Of a DNA stretch of 64,000 nucleotides, positions 46,123 to 58,299 are shown in pieces. Both the position numbers and the translations under genes were made by a program. Location of the stretch: the NCBI GenBank assembly GCA_024114885.1, contig CP099424.1, positions 1,922,001-1,986,000 of the forward strand. Direction: 5' to 3'. The notes beneath the pieces are model-generated. The model made no database searches, had not been told where the DNA came from, and was given only the letters and a program-made list of their open reading frames with translations. Position 1 is the stretch's first letter, and every line of letters starts with the position of its first letter. The stretch is from Septoria linicola (taxonomy: Eukaryota; Ascomycota; Dothideomycetes; Mycosphaerellales; Mycosphaerellaceae).

Positions 46123-47176
46123 GATGATGGCGTTGAGGAGTTTTGTTGGAAATGTGGGTTGTATGTTCGGTATGCTCTGTTGCAAGTTGTGGGAGTTGAA
46201 AGTTATGCTTACTGGTGGGAAACTGCCATGTGTTATGTAGCGGACGGCCATCCTGCTGGCATCACTAGTTGTCATGCGGCTGGTTGGCGATAACAATGTC
46301 CTACGTCACCAATGGCTATCGTCCTCAGCCCGTCGAGGTCGGCACCAGAGCACTACTGTAGTCACACTGACGACAACCAGCTCGGCTCGTGAGGCTCTTC
46401 ATTGCGATGCAGGTACAATCGACGCTTCTCCAAGTCATGTAGCAGATCTTGCTTTAGACAGAATAGCTACACCTCTAGCTCGAAGCCTGTTACCAGTCGG
46501 CTGGTTCAGAGCACGTCTTGCAAGGCGATCTAAGACAGCACGTCAGAGTACTGTAACATGTTGAAGTGGATAAGTGTGAGGCTGGACGTAGTGATGTTGT
46601 CGAATGAAGCGTCAATGACTGGCAGAAAGCAGACTAGCGTAGCTAAAATAAGGTTCAGCCACGCATGACGAGCGCCGGGGACGCTGGCCCTTGTGCATCT
46701 GTGGAACGCTCGATCTGTCAGATCTTGAAGCTAAGGTAAACACCACCGTTGAGAAGTGTCGTGTTGCTTTCGTGGTGTTATTTCGTGACGCGTAGATATC
46801 CACGACTTCGCAAGCAAGCTGGGTACGTCGTTATGACAACACTCCCACCTTGTATCTCGAGCAAAGGGTCGCCAGTGTCGTCTGTCGTGGTTCGATCGAT
46901 CCGAATGAGCTTTGCAGACTGTGAATGGTGCATGCATAATTGGTTATCAGGCTAGTTGCACATGCGTGTGCAGAAAAGGTAAACAGTCCATACCAAGTGA
47001 AGTTTGTGCCTGACACCGTGCGCCCCTGATGCAGGAACGCAGACATTTCCGCACGCCTACACTCCACGGTAGTAGAGAAGGCTCATAGCGTCCCCGCCAT
47101 AGCAAAATGGTCGTCCCTTTGACTGGAGTTCATGTCTCTGCCGACGCTTGTGGATGCCGACAGCAGACCAGTCCGA
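46123..47176. other. Intergenic, no supported gene
   Basis: About 1 kb between two minus-strand genes. Several short overlapping frames, none with a domain or good splice partners. No tRNA-like fold was noticed by eye. Confidence 0.5.
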
Positions 47177-48200
47177 TTACTCGTTTGCAGCCTTCTTGGC
47201 TCTGCCCTTGCGCGGCTTCGCGGCAGCCTTCTTGGTAGTCACAGGCTTATGATCCTCTTCTTCAGCTTCAGCTTCGTCAGGTTCTCCCACATCGCTGGAG
47301 GGCTCGACCTTGGCGGCAGCTTTTGACTTGCGTCCTTTGGACTTCTTCGGGGCCGGTGGGTCATCCTCGTTGGCAGAATCCTGTGCTTCTTCCTGCTTGA
47401 CAGGTGCTTTCTTCCTTGAGGCCTTCTTGGCTGGAACAGGGGCTTCATCTTCCTCCTCGGCTTTGGCCTTCTTCGCACGAGGCTTCTTCGCGGGCTTTGC
47501 CTCGGCTTCATCGTCTTCGTCAACTTCAGCCTGTTTGCGGCTACGCTTCTTGGCAGGCTTCTTCGTTTCGCCCTCGTCATCTTCGCCCTCCTGCCTTCAA
47601 TCAGTGTCATGTTCGTCATGGGCGGGAAAATGGGTGAACAGTTACAGCGTCCTTCTCCATCTTCTTTTTTTGTGCCTTGGTGAGAAACATGCCCTGCTTG
47701 GGATTGGCCTCATTGTAGCGATTGCATTCGATGTCCTTCAGAGCCTGTCAGCATTGAGACTGTGTCGGAGGTCGGTGAAATGTACTTACGCCATTCCAAT
47801 CTGCATCGTCAACGTGACCCTCTTCAAGCGCCACCTTCACTTTCTCCTGGGCATCTTCTGGAAGCTCATCATACCCATCAATGAGATCAAGGTCCTGCCC
47901 AGCAGAGTCCCACCAATTGTGCAGAACAGTCGGAGTAACGCATCCCCTGTGCTAATCAGTGAAAGTCGTCTAGAGCCATTCCATTCCAACTAACCAGTGA
48001 CGCCACTTCATCGACTGGTGCTCCTGGATCTGAACAAGGACACCTTGGCGCAGTTCACCCTTGCCAATTTTGGAACCCTCCTTCTTGCAAGTTGCATTCG
48101 AACATCCAGCGCGACCAGTCTTGGAAAGTTCTGTTCAGGTTAGCAAAGGTGAGTTTGGATAGCGGTTTTCGTGGTTTGACCGACCAACACGGTAGCTCAT
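47177..48200 (-). CDS. PARP-type zinc-finger nuclear protein
   Basis: Five exons, 48200-48185, 48130-47995, 47946-47790, 47744-47646 and 47590-47177, with introns of 54, 48, 45 and 55 nt, giving 273 aa. Residues about 1-95 form a PARP-type zinc finger: TGRAGCSN...CKKEG, then KIGKGELRQGV, W.HWGCVT and NW...D. The CxxC and HxxC ligand pattern is visible after splicing. The rest is nuclear in style: a short Lys-rich segment, then alternating acidic and Lys/Ala-rich blocks (KKPAKKRSRK, PAKKASRKKA) to the end. There is no PARP catalytic domain. Such proteins probably bind DNA nicks or chromatin. Divergent with the next gene, 366 bp between starts. Confidence 0.85.
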
Positions 48201-48566
48201 CTTTGCTGCTGTTCACGCTGCTAGCGTCGCGTGCTGAGACGCGTTCGACTTGTCAAGTTTTGCGGGTTGTGAAGGAAGCAATGGTTGCAAGAATGGTGCT
48301 CAAAATTTCGCCGACCTCAAGCGACCGGAGCAGAAGACTATCTGAAAAGTTCCGAAAAGGTCGAAATGGTTGTATTGTTTTCTTGCTCAAAGTACAAGTG
48401 CTGGCCATAGTCAGGAGCAATCACGATTGGCGAGACGGCCCAGGCTCCGATGCTTGGCACGATCCATCGCGTCGCGAACGTCACTTGAGATTTTTCTTCT
48501 AGATCATCATCGACTCGCAAGTCACTCTCTCTGCTCACAAACTTGCCATGTTATGCTATTGCGCCA
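48201..48566. other. Divergent promoter region
   Basis: A 366-bp shared upstream region of the PARP-type zinc-finger gene and the mitochondrial-like gene. No recognised element. Confidence 0.5.
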
Positions 48567-51500
48567 ATGATAACATGGACAATCCGTAGAGCGCAGTCAA
48601 GTGCCGTGACAAAAGGCACAACCTGGAAGAGTTGCATCGCCACAACCCAATGCCTGAGATCGTTCACGAGTTCTGGACGACATGCACAGCAGGAAACAAA
48701 TCCGCGGAGGGGGAGGTCGCCCCTAGAACGGCGATATCCTGTCTTCACGAAGTTCGAGCCGCCTCGGCGAGATGTTGCTTCGTGGACCGCGTTACTTGAT
48801 GGTGCATTGCCACCGCACCTTCGAGATGTAAACGTCTCGCCACCACTCACAGTTCTGAGTGCTGCAGAGGTAGCGCAGATTCTACTTGCAGCACAATATC
48901 CACTTCAAGAACAGGAACAACCTCTTGATCTCTTGTTCCATCTCGGATTTGAGCAGAATCGCTGGAGTGCTGTTGTCTGGCTCATCAAAAAGCTGGTTGA
49001 TAAGTTTCCGGCTCGGCATGGTGCTGAGTCACCGCTCTCTGGAGTAGGGAGCGTCTGGCAGAACACGCCAAAATACTCGGACCTGGGTTTACAGCCTCTT
49101 GAATTTGACGCCACAACTTCCGAGGCGGCCACGCAGTCTGTCACTACACGATCGCTGGACAAGTTACTTGACGGACTACACCCGGAGACCAAAAGTCACG
49201 AAGACACGCTGCGACATGATGCACTTGGTCAAGTCTGGCGGACTCTGGGCGCAATGACAAAAGCATGTTCTGGCGGCGATACAAGGGCCGAAGTTTTGGA
49301 AATCATCGCGTATCTCCATCATCGTGAGGTTATGCCGCTGGCCATATATCAAGCCGAGCCTAACCCCGATAAGACCGCTATACAGCAGCCGCCACTCATC
49401 CCATTCCTCTCCTCGCGAATTCTTACGTCTGTGTCAGATGCAGCGTGGCGTGCGCACGAGAAGCTTGTCATTGAGGAAGCCCGAGCCAATGGCAGCCAGT
49501 ACGCCGCTTTGCGGCCGGAACTACCTGGAACCGTCTTCCGCGTCCATGTAGCAGGTCTCCGTCCCGAGGTGTGGATGGAGCTCATTCTGTGGTCTTGTCT
49601 CTACGGCGGTTGGATAAGGCAAGGCTCGGAGGTGTTACGATCATTGATCAAAGATCGAGAAAGTCCATGGACGCCACTCTCGTGGACAGACTACCAGAAG
49701 TCGCTTCCACAAAACTACCGCACAGAGCCCAGAGATTGGAGATCGTGGGAGTATATCTTCAAGACGAGGTCGCAAACATCAATGGATGACCCGCAGCCGT
49801 CCACGACGTCCGTTGACCGCACTATCAGTAGCGAAGTAGTCAATGCATTTGCTGATGCTCTAATATGTACTGTCAATGTAGGTGTAGGTGCACGCGGCGC
49901 GGACATCGACGAGGTTGTTGCGGCTTTGCATGATATGGGCCGATTCATGGCGGATCAGAGACAGGACCTGAGCTTTGGCACATGGGACGCTTTGGTGTTA
50001 CGTCTTCTGGACACGCACAGTGCTACTCCGGAGACAGACAGTGGCATTGTGCAGAGGCTGGTGGGATTGTCGAGCGGATTCGGAGCTGGGCTACACAAAC
50101 GCAATACTCATCATCTACCAGCTTACGTTCGAGATGGCAGCATGGCCACCCAAGGCGTCCTCCACCGAGCACTCTACGGTCAAATTGCTACAGGAAGTTT
50201 TGAAGGCGCCCTAGAGGTTTTCAAGTTGATCCAATATCGAGCAGACAAGGACAAATTTGCATCTGTCGCCACTTTCTTTGGGCGATTCATGTTGTCCGCT
50301 CCACAAGACTGGAAAGTAAGGAGGAACAAAAACTCGTTGTTCCAGGCACTCAATCGCCAGGAAATGTTTACAAGCAATCTGCCTAGCATTGAATATCCTT
50401 CTTTCGACGTGCAGATACCGCCGACAATTCTCGCACCATTTCTGGATCAGATCACCGAGGCAGGAGCCCTGGATTTCGGTCGCTGGCTACTGTACAAAAC
50501 TGATGTAGATGGACCTGTGATACGAGAGTCTTCCTACAATGACCCGAATTTGCAGCCGGCTTTGGTTCGGTTTGCCGCTGCGAGTAATGATCGAAAGCTC
50601 CTGGCCAGCTTTAAAGGGAGCCAACTAGCACGGGCCTCTCTCAGAGCGATCTTGGACAGTCAGATACAGAGGCTGAATTGGGCAGCTGCTGTGGAGATAT
50701 TGAATCATCTCCCTGGCACACCTGATTTCGTCTGGGACGCTGGCAACCTGGCAGTGGCAGTACGCACCATGCTACAGCAGATAGCTAAGCTCGGTTCGGA
50801 TGATTCCAAAGCGCCGGAGCATCTTGAAGACGCACGAACGCTGGTCAAAGACATGATCACCCTCAAGTACGATGGTAATAGGACAGCCTCGACCAACCGG
50901 GCAGCAGCAATCCAGTCCATACTGTCTGTTTTGGCTGCCGTTGATACTAAATGGTTTCACTTCGCATACGATCTTCGTCCGATCCGTGGCCACCATGACT
51001 TCGCCCTGACGACTAAACAGTTCAACATCTTGTTGGATGGTGTGGTTACAGCGTATGGTAGCGCCGCTGGTCGGCGCCTGCTCGGCATCTTCTGGCCGCA
51101 CTCAGCACGTGGCTCGCACGATGCTGCCGTGAAGCTCATACGCAACCCTGCCATGCGAAGGCGGATGCCGCGTGCCCGCCCAGAAATCCTTGACAGCATC
51201 AAGCGGCAAAGGATCATTGTGGCGCCACCAGGACAGTCTGATCTATACAAGTTTATTGGATATGGTGCACTGACGCCAAACACCAATACAATACTCATCA
51301 TTCTTCGCAAAGCTCTGCAAGAAGCACAATCTATCTCGCAAGAGACCGCGCCCGTCGACGACCAGACTGTTAGTATGGAGAACAATGTTGACGGTAGTGC
51401 TGATAAGGTAGATCTCTCACCTCGTGGTATGGTTGCTTGGGCGGTGCGAAGGACTGCTGAGTTGCCGTACGTCGAAAGCAGCATTATCGAACAACTCGAC

Positions 51501-51698
51501 AAGGTCTTAGTTCAGCAAGGCATGGAGGATTTTCGCAGTGAGCTGCCCAAGATCTACGCGAACATGGAGCAGGAGGTAAGCGGATACTCAGCTGGGATTG
51601 ATCGAGAAATTGGTTCTGCGGAGTCTGAGTCGAACGCTTTCGACGAGATCCCCTTCTCAGACGAGAAGCCAACAGTGACGCAGAGCTCTAGCAAGTGA
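48567..51698 (+). CDS. Large uncharacterised mitochondrial-like protein
   Basis: Single exon, 1043 aa, from ATG 48567 (MITWTIRRAQSSAVTKG); the frame continues upstream only to a TTG. The first about 50 residues are rich in Arg/Ser/Thr and poor in acidic residues, like a mitochondrial presequence, ending near RRGRSPLERR. The rest is mostly helical in character, with repeated helix-turn-helix-like units, reminiscent of fungal PPR-type or other helical-repeat organelle RNA proteins, but I cannot recognise clear PPR motifs. No catalytic motif is evident. The C-terminal 80 residues are acidic. A role in mitochondrial gene expression is a guess. Confidence 0.75.
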   Translation: MITWTIRRAQSSAVTKGTTWKSCIATTQCLRSFTSSGRHAQQETNPRRGRSPLERRYPVFTKFEPPRRDVASWTALLDGALPPHLRDVNVSPPLTVLSAAEVAQILLAAQYPLQEQEQPLDLLFHLGFEQNRWSAVVWLIKKLVDKFPARHGAESPLSGVGSVWQNTPKYSDLGLQPLEFDATTSEAATQSVTTRSLDKLLDGLHPETKSHEDTLRHDALGQVWRTLGAMTKACSGGDTRAEVLEIIAYLHHREVMPLAIYQAEPNPDKTAIQQPPLIPFLSSRILTSVSDAAWRAHEKLVIEEARANGSQYAALRPELPGTVFRVHVAGLRPEVWMELILWSCLYGGWIRQGSEVLRSLIKDRESPWTPLSWTDYQKSLPQNYRTEPRDWRSWEYIFKTRSQTSMDDPQPSTTSVDRTISSEVVNAFADALICTVNVGVGARGADIDEVVAALHDMGRFMADQRQDLSFGTWDALVLRLLDTHSATPETDSGIVQRLVGLSSGFGAGLHKRNTHHLPAYVRDGSMATQGVLHRALYGQIATGSFEGALEVFKLIQYRADKDKFASVATFFGRFMLSAPQDWKVRRNKNSLFQALNRQEMFTSNLPSIEYPSFDVQIPPTILAPFLDQITEAGALDFGRWLLYKTDVDGPVIRESSYNDPNLQPALVRFAAASNDRKLLASFKGSQLARASLRAILDSQIQRLNWAAAVEILNHLPGTPDFVWDAGNLAVAVRTMLQQIAKLGSDDSKAPEHLEDARTLVKDMITLKYDGNRTASTNRAAAIQSILSVLAAVDTKWFHFAYDLRPIRGHHDFALTTKQFNILLDGVVTAYGSAAGRRLLGIFWPHSARGSHDAAVKLIRNPAMRRRMPRARPEILDSIKRQRIIVAPPGQSDLYKFIGYGALTPNTNTILIILRKALQEAQSISQETAPVDDQTVSMENNVDGSADKVDLSPRGMVAWAVRRTAELPYVESSIIEQLDKVLVQQGMEDFRSELPKIYANMEQEVSGYSAGIDREIGSAESESNAFDEIPFSDEKPTVTQSSSK

Positions 51699-51915
51699 GC
51701 TCTCCATCGCGTCGGCATTGGAATGATCAGCGTATTTCACGCATGCATAGATTAGATTGCGGGTCTACAGTACGCGGCCAGGAGCTATGACTCAGCATAA
51801 TTCATATGAGTCTTACCATGTCTTTCTTCAGAAAGTATGCCATACAGCTCGAACAGCAAGGTCATAGCAATCCACACATTTCACCCATTATCCAAACCAC
51901 AGACAAGCAACCAAA

Positions 51916-52658
51916 ATGCCCATCACCATCCTCCCAGCCACACAGCCCGACATCCCCACCCTCGTACACATCGAACTCGAAGCCTTCAAATCCCACCCTC
52001 GCATCCCCATGCTCTGGCCCAATGGCTACACACCCGACCTCTACGCCTTCTACGAGTCCAAGAAGCTCTCCTCTTTGCATGACCCCAATACGCAGCTGCT
52101 CAAAGCCGTCGATAGCGCGAACCCAGACATCATCCTCGGCGCAGCAGAAGTCACATATGCCTTAGATCCTGCCGTGAATGCAGCACAACCCGCTCCAGAT
52201 CCCAATGGAGTGCCTCCATCCAATTGGCCTGAAGGAGGGAATTGGGAAATGAGACGGTATTTCTCTGTTAATACGCATAAACTCGTGCAGGAATCTTTCA
52301 TCGATCGAGGAGAGGGATATATACGTACGTCCCTCCAACCCATTCTCTCCCCCCTACTCCCCCCCAGCAAGCTCTGACTTTGAGTGTTCTGTCAATAGTA
52401 ATCGACATCCTCGTCACACACCCCACTCACCAGAACACCGGGATTGGATCGCGCTTTCTCACGTACATAATTGAGGAGTCTCAACGGTGTAATGTACATG
52501 TAGGTCTGGAATCGACACCAGCTGGATTGGCAATGTATAAGAAGCTTGGATTCGAGGAGCAGGCTGTTGTGAAAGCGGATATGAAGCAATTTGGGTGGGA
52601 AGGAGAGTATGACGAGGATGCGGCGAAGAGGGTTTGGATGGTGAGGAGGCCTGTGTAA
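51916..52658 (+). CDS. GNAT-family N-acetyltransferase
   Basis: Two exons, 51916-52324 and 52399-52658, with a 74-nt intron (GTACGT...CAATAG, phase 1), giving 222 aa. Exon 1 has the start of the GNAT fold (ITILPATQPDIPTLVHIELEAF). Exon 2 starts with the beta-strand and acetyl-CoA loop: LIDILVTHPTHQNTGIGSRFL, where HQNTGIG is the Q/RxxGxG/A motif. It ends with the LESTPAGLAMYKKLGFEE part that is typical of the C-terminal half. The protein likely acetylates a small molecule or amino terminus. Substrate is unknown. Confidence 0.85.
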
Positions 52659-53014
52659 AGGTTATGAGAGGCTGTGTGGATTCGTGTGATCAGGTTTGAA
52701 GTGAAAAGCGCATTGTATTGTCTGATTAATTGACCAACTCGACCTGCTGAACGCTGGGAGTCGAAGCCATATCGAACAGAATGCTACCTCGAGCTGCAAG
52801 CAGTTGATCGAGTACCACAACAGCCAGCGGAATAGCGAGCGAATCCAATTCTAGCAGAGCTCAAGCTATCAGCGGCAGGTATGTGGTACTGTGCATCCGC
52901 TCAGCCATCCTCAACATTTATCATTGTATTGTCCTGTCTGCCCCCTTAATGCCTCGATATCCAAGAACGCCATACAGAGAAGACCGAAAGGATCGACTCT
53001 CAGGCTGCCTTACT
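52659..53014. other. Intergenic between convergent genes
   Basis: About 360 bp, probably 3'UTRs of the GNAT gene and the RCC1-like gene. Nothing recognisable. Confidence 0.5.
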
Positions 53015-54874
53015 TCACGCGCCGTTCGTCATCGCAGTGTCCTCTTCACTCGCCGGTGCCGTGATGATACTGAACTGGCCACCACTAGTAGCACCGCTCA
53101 GCTTCTTCTCGCGCACAGCCGTGTTATCGATGAGCGTCGCGACAGTCACATCGTCATCTGTGCCCTGCCCGGTCTGGTAGTTGGCCGAGAATCCCCACGA
53201 CCATGCCTTGCCTTCTCTCGTGATGACAATGTTGTGGTCGGAAGAGGCAGTGACATGTGAGACAGGTCCTTCGATAGCAGTGACTTTCTGAGCCTGCGCC
53301 AGGATACGAGGTCGTCCAGATTCGTCCTTGATGGTTGCGGTGTCGGGCAACTTGGCAATGTCCTCCTCTGAGATACCAGTTTGCGCGCCATCGATGCGCC
53401 CCCAAACCAGGCAGTCTCCGTCTTCCGTAGCTGCCACACTGTGATGGCCGCCACCTTTGATGCTCGTAATCTTCAGACCCTGCAGTGCCTTCACGACCTT
53501 GGGGTTCATGATCACAGCATCATCTTGGCCAGCGTTGTCCATGATACCAGTCTCACCGAAGTTGTTCAACCCCCACGCGTAGATATCGCCAGTCTTCGCA
53601 ATGGCGAAACTGTGGTATGCGCCTGTTTGGATGGAGGTGATGCCCTTCTTTGGCCCTTTTGGTAGACCGAACTCGCGTGGGAAAAGGGCCTCGGTCTTCG
53701 TGCGCTCCACGATACGGCGTCCAAGCTGGTTCTGCTGACCTGATCCCCATGCGAAGACTGCTCCCTTGTTGTCCATGGCCAAAGCGTGGTTGGCGCCGGC
53801 TTTAATGCTCTTGACGTTCTTCAGTCCAGAGATTAGCACAGGTCGATCCGCAACCTTGACGTCCTGAGTAAAGCCAAAGATTCCATCGTTGCTGCGGAAT
53901 GTGCCCCATCCGTACACCTTGCCGTCGTCTGTCAGGACAAATGATGTGGAGTCTCCAGCTGCAACCTCAACAAAGCGTGTCCCCTCTGCGACCTCAGTCT
54001 TGGACCAGTCCACCTCACCCGGCAGTGCCTCTTTAGGGTTAAGGCCATTGTCGTCGCCGCTTTCCGAGTCGCTGTCCGAAGCTGCATCATCCATATCTTT
54101 GAGCCCGCCGTCCCATGTAGTGTCTCTGCCCAGAGTGCCCTGATCGTTGACACCCCAGGTCAAAATCTTGTTGTCGTGGGTGAGCGCAATGGCGTGCATA
54201 CCACCAGCTTCGATCTGCACCACTCCCACCTTGGCTGCAGACAGTTCTGGGTTAAGGCGAGGCCTCTTGACATCAATACTCTTCTTCGATGTACCCAAGC
54301 CAAGCTCGCCAGCAGTTCCCTCGCCAAAGACATAGACATGAAGCTTTTGTGTAGGCGCCTCGTTCAGGACAGGTCCTTTGGTGAGCACCTTGACCTTTTT
54401 GGCTGGCGCAGCAGGTGTGTCATCGTCGGCGGCTTTGCGCTTTCGTGTCGTTTTCGCGGGTGAAGTCGTGGCCTCGGCTTCGGACTTTTTCGTGGTCTTC
54501 TTCGTGGCAGCTGCAGCTGTATGTAAGCATCCGCGCGGATCAATGAATGAAAGCGGGCTTGAGGACTCGAGGCGACGCGTCATGTTTGCTGCTTCTCAGC
54601 GCGCACACCAGCGTATCTCCTCTAGCCCTCATATATGCCCAGGAAACGACTTACCCTTTCCCTTTGTGGCCGTCGTCTTTGTCTCAGCTTCATCGTCAGT
54701 CTCGGCCGCCTTCTTGCCTTTGCCCTTGGCAGTGCCGTTGGTCTTAGCCGCTGTCTTGCCCTTCGGCGCGGGCGCAGGTTTTGTGAGTTTGGCCTTGGTG
54801 TTGGCCTGTGGCTTTGTGCTGTCTTCTGCCTCTTTCGACGCGTTGGTGCGTGTCGATGTGCGTTTCGTAGGCAT
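53015..54874 (-). CDS. RCC1/Prp20-like Ran guanine-nucleotide exchange factor
   Basis: Two exons, 54874-54655 and 54516-53015, with a 138-nt intron (GTAAGT...CATACAG, phase 1), giving 573 aa. Residues 1 to about 130 are Lys/Ala/Thr-rich and basic, with likely nuclear-localisation signals (TTRKRKAA, PAKKVKV). From about 145 to the end there are seven-blade RCC1 repeats, with typical GxxHxxALT and WGxNxxGxLG patterns (for example AGGMHAIALTHDNKILTWG, GANHALAMDNKGAVFAWG, GAYHSFAIAKTGDIYAWG). One blade is enlarged by an acidic Asp/Ser insert. RCC1 loads GTP onto Ran on chromatin, driving nuclear transport and spindle assembly. The intron is long for this window but restores phase. Confidence 0.9.
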
Positions 54875-55440
54875 TGCTGCTGCGGCGGGCTCTTCAGACG
54901 CAGGCTTCTTTGTTTTGATATACTTGATTTGCGCCACTGACAGATTTGTTAGTGGATTGGAGTAGTCAATCAGGAAAATCGTGTCGACGGACTTTTGGCT
55001 CGAGGTGGTGTTGAGCTGTGAGGAATGTAAAATGGCTGCCGTAGCTACGAGTTTCGTGCTACTGCCGCTTCGGTCGCGTGATCCTGATGCGCTCGTGACG
55101 ATTGCAATTGTGCGCGCGTGAATGTTCGAAAGTGCGCTGGCTGGTGTATGATCAGAAGAAAAGTTATTCGAGTCGTTGAGTTTGTGTGCGTGGGAGCTCG
55201 CGTCGACATGATCACAACATGGATGAGCTTCGGACTTTTCGGAGGTGGCAACGGCGAACCAAAGCCTCACTTGGCTATCAATAGCTGCCTACATCAGGCA
55301 ACTGTTGCCTGCCTTCGCCATGTTACACGACATATGTGGTCAAGGCTTCCACCTTGATGGCCGTGTCATTGCGCTGCCTCTCTTTTGAATCCAAAGTTCA
55401 ACTTTTCGTTCATTTGTTCACAAGGTAGTTACCTGACTGC
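54875..55440. other. Intergenic, no supported gene
   Basis: Lies between the RCC1-like start and the end of the GH78-like gene. Contains the 5' region of the RCC1-like gene; an upstream in-frame extension exists but is not protein-like. Confidence 0.5.
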
Positions 55441-57580
55441 CTACAAGAAGAACGCAAACACACTAGCAGCCATTACCAGCGCAGAGACTGCAATGCTTCC
55501 ACTACCACCGGTGTAAGGCGTCGGAGTTGAGCCGTCAGAAGTCCCATTCCCGCCTTCGACCACAAGGGTCCACGATCCTCCCGCAACATTCTCCGCCTCG
55601 CCATCAACGAGCTGCGCACTCGTGCCGTTGCCACTTCTCAAGCTTCCGCTGAGACCAGGCAGACTTACCCTTCCTGTCGTTCCAGCAGGAGTCGTGAACG
55701 CGAATCCCGTGACTTCTCCTTCCGTGGCATTGACCTGAGATGCGAAAGAGCCAACGTTGGTCTCGAACCCGGCATCGACAAAGGTCAAGTCACCTGGCCT
55801 TGGACTCAATTCCCACGTCTCGCCGCCTGCAGACAAGATATGGATTCCTGCGATGTAGAAAGTGAGAGTTGAAGTTGGACCTGTGGCCCAGCCGTGAGCG
55901 TGCGAGACCCGAGGGTCGTTCGTGTAGGGAGCATAGTGCAGCTCTCCGGTAGTGGAGTATCCTTCGATGAAAGTTGAGTTGGTCATGCGAGGGTCGTTGA
56001 GCATGAAACCCCATTGGAGACGAATCAGGTCAAGAGCCGCACTGATGTTGGATGCCAGCAGGTGAGCCTGGAGTTCAAAGCCAGTGATGAATGGCGAGAT
56101 AGCGTCCGCGGCTTCTGGAGCAGGAGCGCCGTATTGAGTCCAGCGACTAGATAGACCCTCGCTGATACGGGAGTTCTGTTCTGAGGATAGCGTGAGATTG
56201 GCAACTACAGCCCACGAGTTGCCATCCTGAGGGGAGAGATTTGTGGTCTCGTTGTCAATGAAAAGTCCAGTCTCTTCATTCCACAGCAGAGAATTGGCCG
56301 TGGACTTGATGGTCTCGGCAATGATAGTCCAATTCGAAAGAAGATCCGCGTCTTCGTCAAGAGCTGTACCAAGCAGGATAGACTGCTGGAGAGTGTAATA
56401 GAGGATGGCGTTTGCTTCAATGTTATGGCCGCCCATACCAAATCGCAGCCAGTCGTTTGGGGATGTGACATTCATCAGACCAGAGTCGTCGATTTTTGAG
56501 AGCGACCATTCGATTGCACGTTTGTAGGCAGGCCATTTAGTTTGCGCATAGTCCAAGTCACCGGAGTAGAGGTAGTAGTCAGACACGCCAATCAAGGTGT
56601 ATAAGTGGTAGGTGAATGACGTAGTTGATGGGAACGGCACACCTGCGTAAGGCAGAAGGCCGGACTCATTCTGCACCTGGAAGAGCGAATCCAACGAGTT
56701 TGCGACAGAGATCAAGTCGTCGTAGGACGCGATAATGGCAGGAACAGCGATTGCCATGTCGCCTGCCCAGACAAGGCGATCGCGCTTAGCACCATCGGTG
56801 AGTGCCGACGTGCCATTGGTGATGGTAAAGTTGCTGTACCACGGGTTGGGCGGCGTGTCGTCTCCTGTCTGATTCGAGTTGATCTCACCGATGAATGGGA
56901 GTGCATCGCCAAACTTGGGGTCAATCTGGAGCTTGTCAGCCGCGTTACTCTTTCAGCACGATGTGCACAGTCCTTACAGTACACAGTTGATTTGTATATG
57001 CTCCAGCATACCAGACTCTGTTTATGAGCTCGTCATTGCAGTGGAAGTACCCGCTGTACTTTGCAATTTCATCTTCTGCAACGTGAGGCATGGCCGTGAA
57101 GTGTACAGTAAGCTGCTGAACTTCTAAATTGCCAGTAGTGTTGTGGACCAGACTGAGGTACTTGAAGCCGCCGCGATTGTGACTGGGGTCAACAGTATAG
57201 TTACCAGGTCCTGTAATTTCGAACCAAAGTGTCTCGTCGATGCCAGCATCCGCAGTGGCATCCGAGCCCTCTCCAGAAATCCACAGCGAACTTTCCGAGT
57301 ACGTGATGCCAATGTATTGACCTTCGTCCGCATCTCCAATCGTGATTGTGGGTAGTCCAGCGATGTTCTTGCCGAAGTCAAAGGTTACTGCAGACTCGCC
57401 CTGGAAGGTTGCTGATCCTTCACCGCCAACAAGTAGTGACTCGGCATCTTCGACTGTTCCATTGACCTTGTAGACCGACGTGGGCATCAAAGTCCTTGAG
57501 GTCGGTGCTAGAATGTACTCTTCGTACGCTGCTGTAGCCAGCCTTGCGAGGCTGACCGCTGTCAATGTCGTGAACAGCAT
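55441..57580 (-). CDS. GH78-like glycosidase, secreted and probably GPI-anchored
   Basis: Two exons, 57580-56978 and 56931-55441, with a 46-nt intron (GTAAGG...GCTGACAAG), giving 697 aa. It has a signal peptide (MLFTTLTAVSLARLATA) and a beta-sandwich-like N-terminal part (about 20-200). An alpha/alpha-barrel-type catalytic part follows, with GAKRDRLVWAGDMAIAVP near the start of exon 2 and later GDLDYAQTKWP and NDWLRFGMGGHNIEANAI. These resemble GH78 (alpha-L-rhamnosidase) proteins. Many NxS/T sites fit a secreted protein. The final 60 residues are Gly/Ser-rich with a hydrophobic tail, as for GPI anchoring. The catalytic Glu/Asp cannot be assigned with certainty, so activity is inferred. Confidence 0.82.
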
Positions 57581-58299
57581 CGTTGAAAAGGATGAGGGTG
57601 AAGCCTTTGGTGGCAGACAAAGAAAGGCGAAGGACGAATAAGCTTAAGAAAAGTCTACCAAGAGCGCTCTAGTCGACCGGCGGCATCGACGCCACGAGTC
57701 CTGATGATGCCACTCGCGATACCATTCCAGCGGGCGCACGAAGTGCAGAGTGTAGCTGCCAATCTTGCGGGGACAGTGGCGGCAATGCTGCTTAGTGGTT
57801 GAAGTGGGAACGTGAGATGCTTCGGCTGCTGATGGTACCTTGACGATCGGGCTGCCATGTGGTGCTATGATCTTGGAAGTGAGAACAGCTCGGTGCAAGT
57901 ATTCCCGTTGCTTGCAAGAGCGACCTGTAGAAGGTCTCTTCTCCGCATCTTGTCTCAGCACTTGTCCGGATGTGATAACGCTGGCTACAGAGGCGCCATC
58001 AAGGCACGGTCGATGCGATTTAGCCCGGCATTCAGTGCCAGAGGAGACATCGGAGCATTGTCGAGAGGGGACAGGCTGTTCGTCCCGTTCAGAAATTGAG
58101 ACCTCCGGATGTAGGTGGATAGAGTCAAAAAATGTACCTGTCGATCATTCACTCGCATTTTGCGGGAAACGTCCGAAAACCTAAGTTAGCAAAAGCCGCT
58201 GCAAAGTTCCACCGAGACTGATGACTTCATGTTCGGGCCAAGCCATTCAAGCTCAATAGCAGTTGCGGCACCTGTGATAGGCAATCGAAACGTCGAGCA
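57581..58299. other. Divergent promoter region
   Basis: About 720 bp between the GH78-like gene (minus) and the PLP-homeostasis gene (plus). Short frames on both strands are not supported. Confidence 0.5.

Noticed and set aside
47310..47993. Plus-strand 227-codon frame
   Set aside because: It overlaps the PARP-type zinc-finger exons on the minus strand, and its Ser/Phe-rich composition is the mirror of the Lys/Glu-rich exon.
54378..54965. Plus-strand 195-codon frame with many Val/Ala/Phe
   Set aside because: It is the antisense shadow of the Lys/Ala-rich start of the RCC1-like gene and covers its intron.
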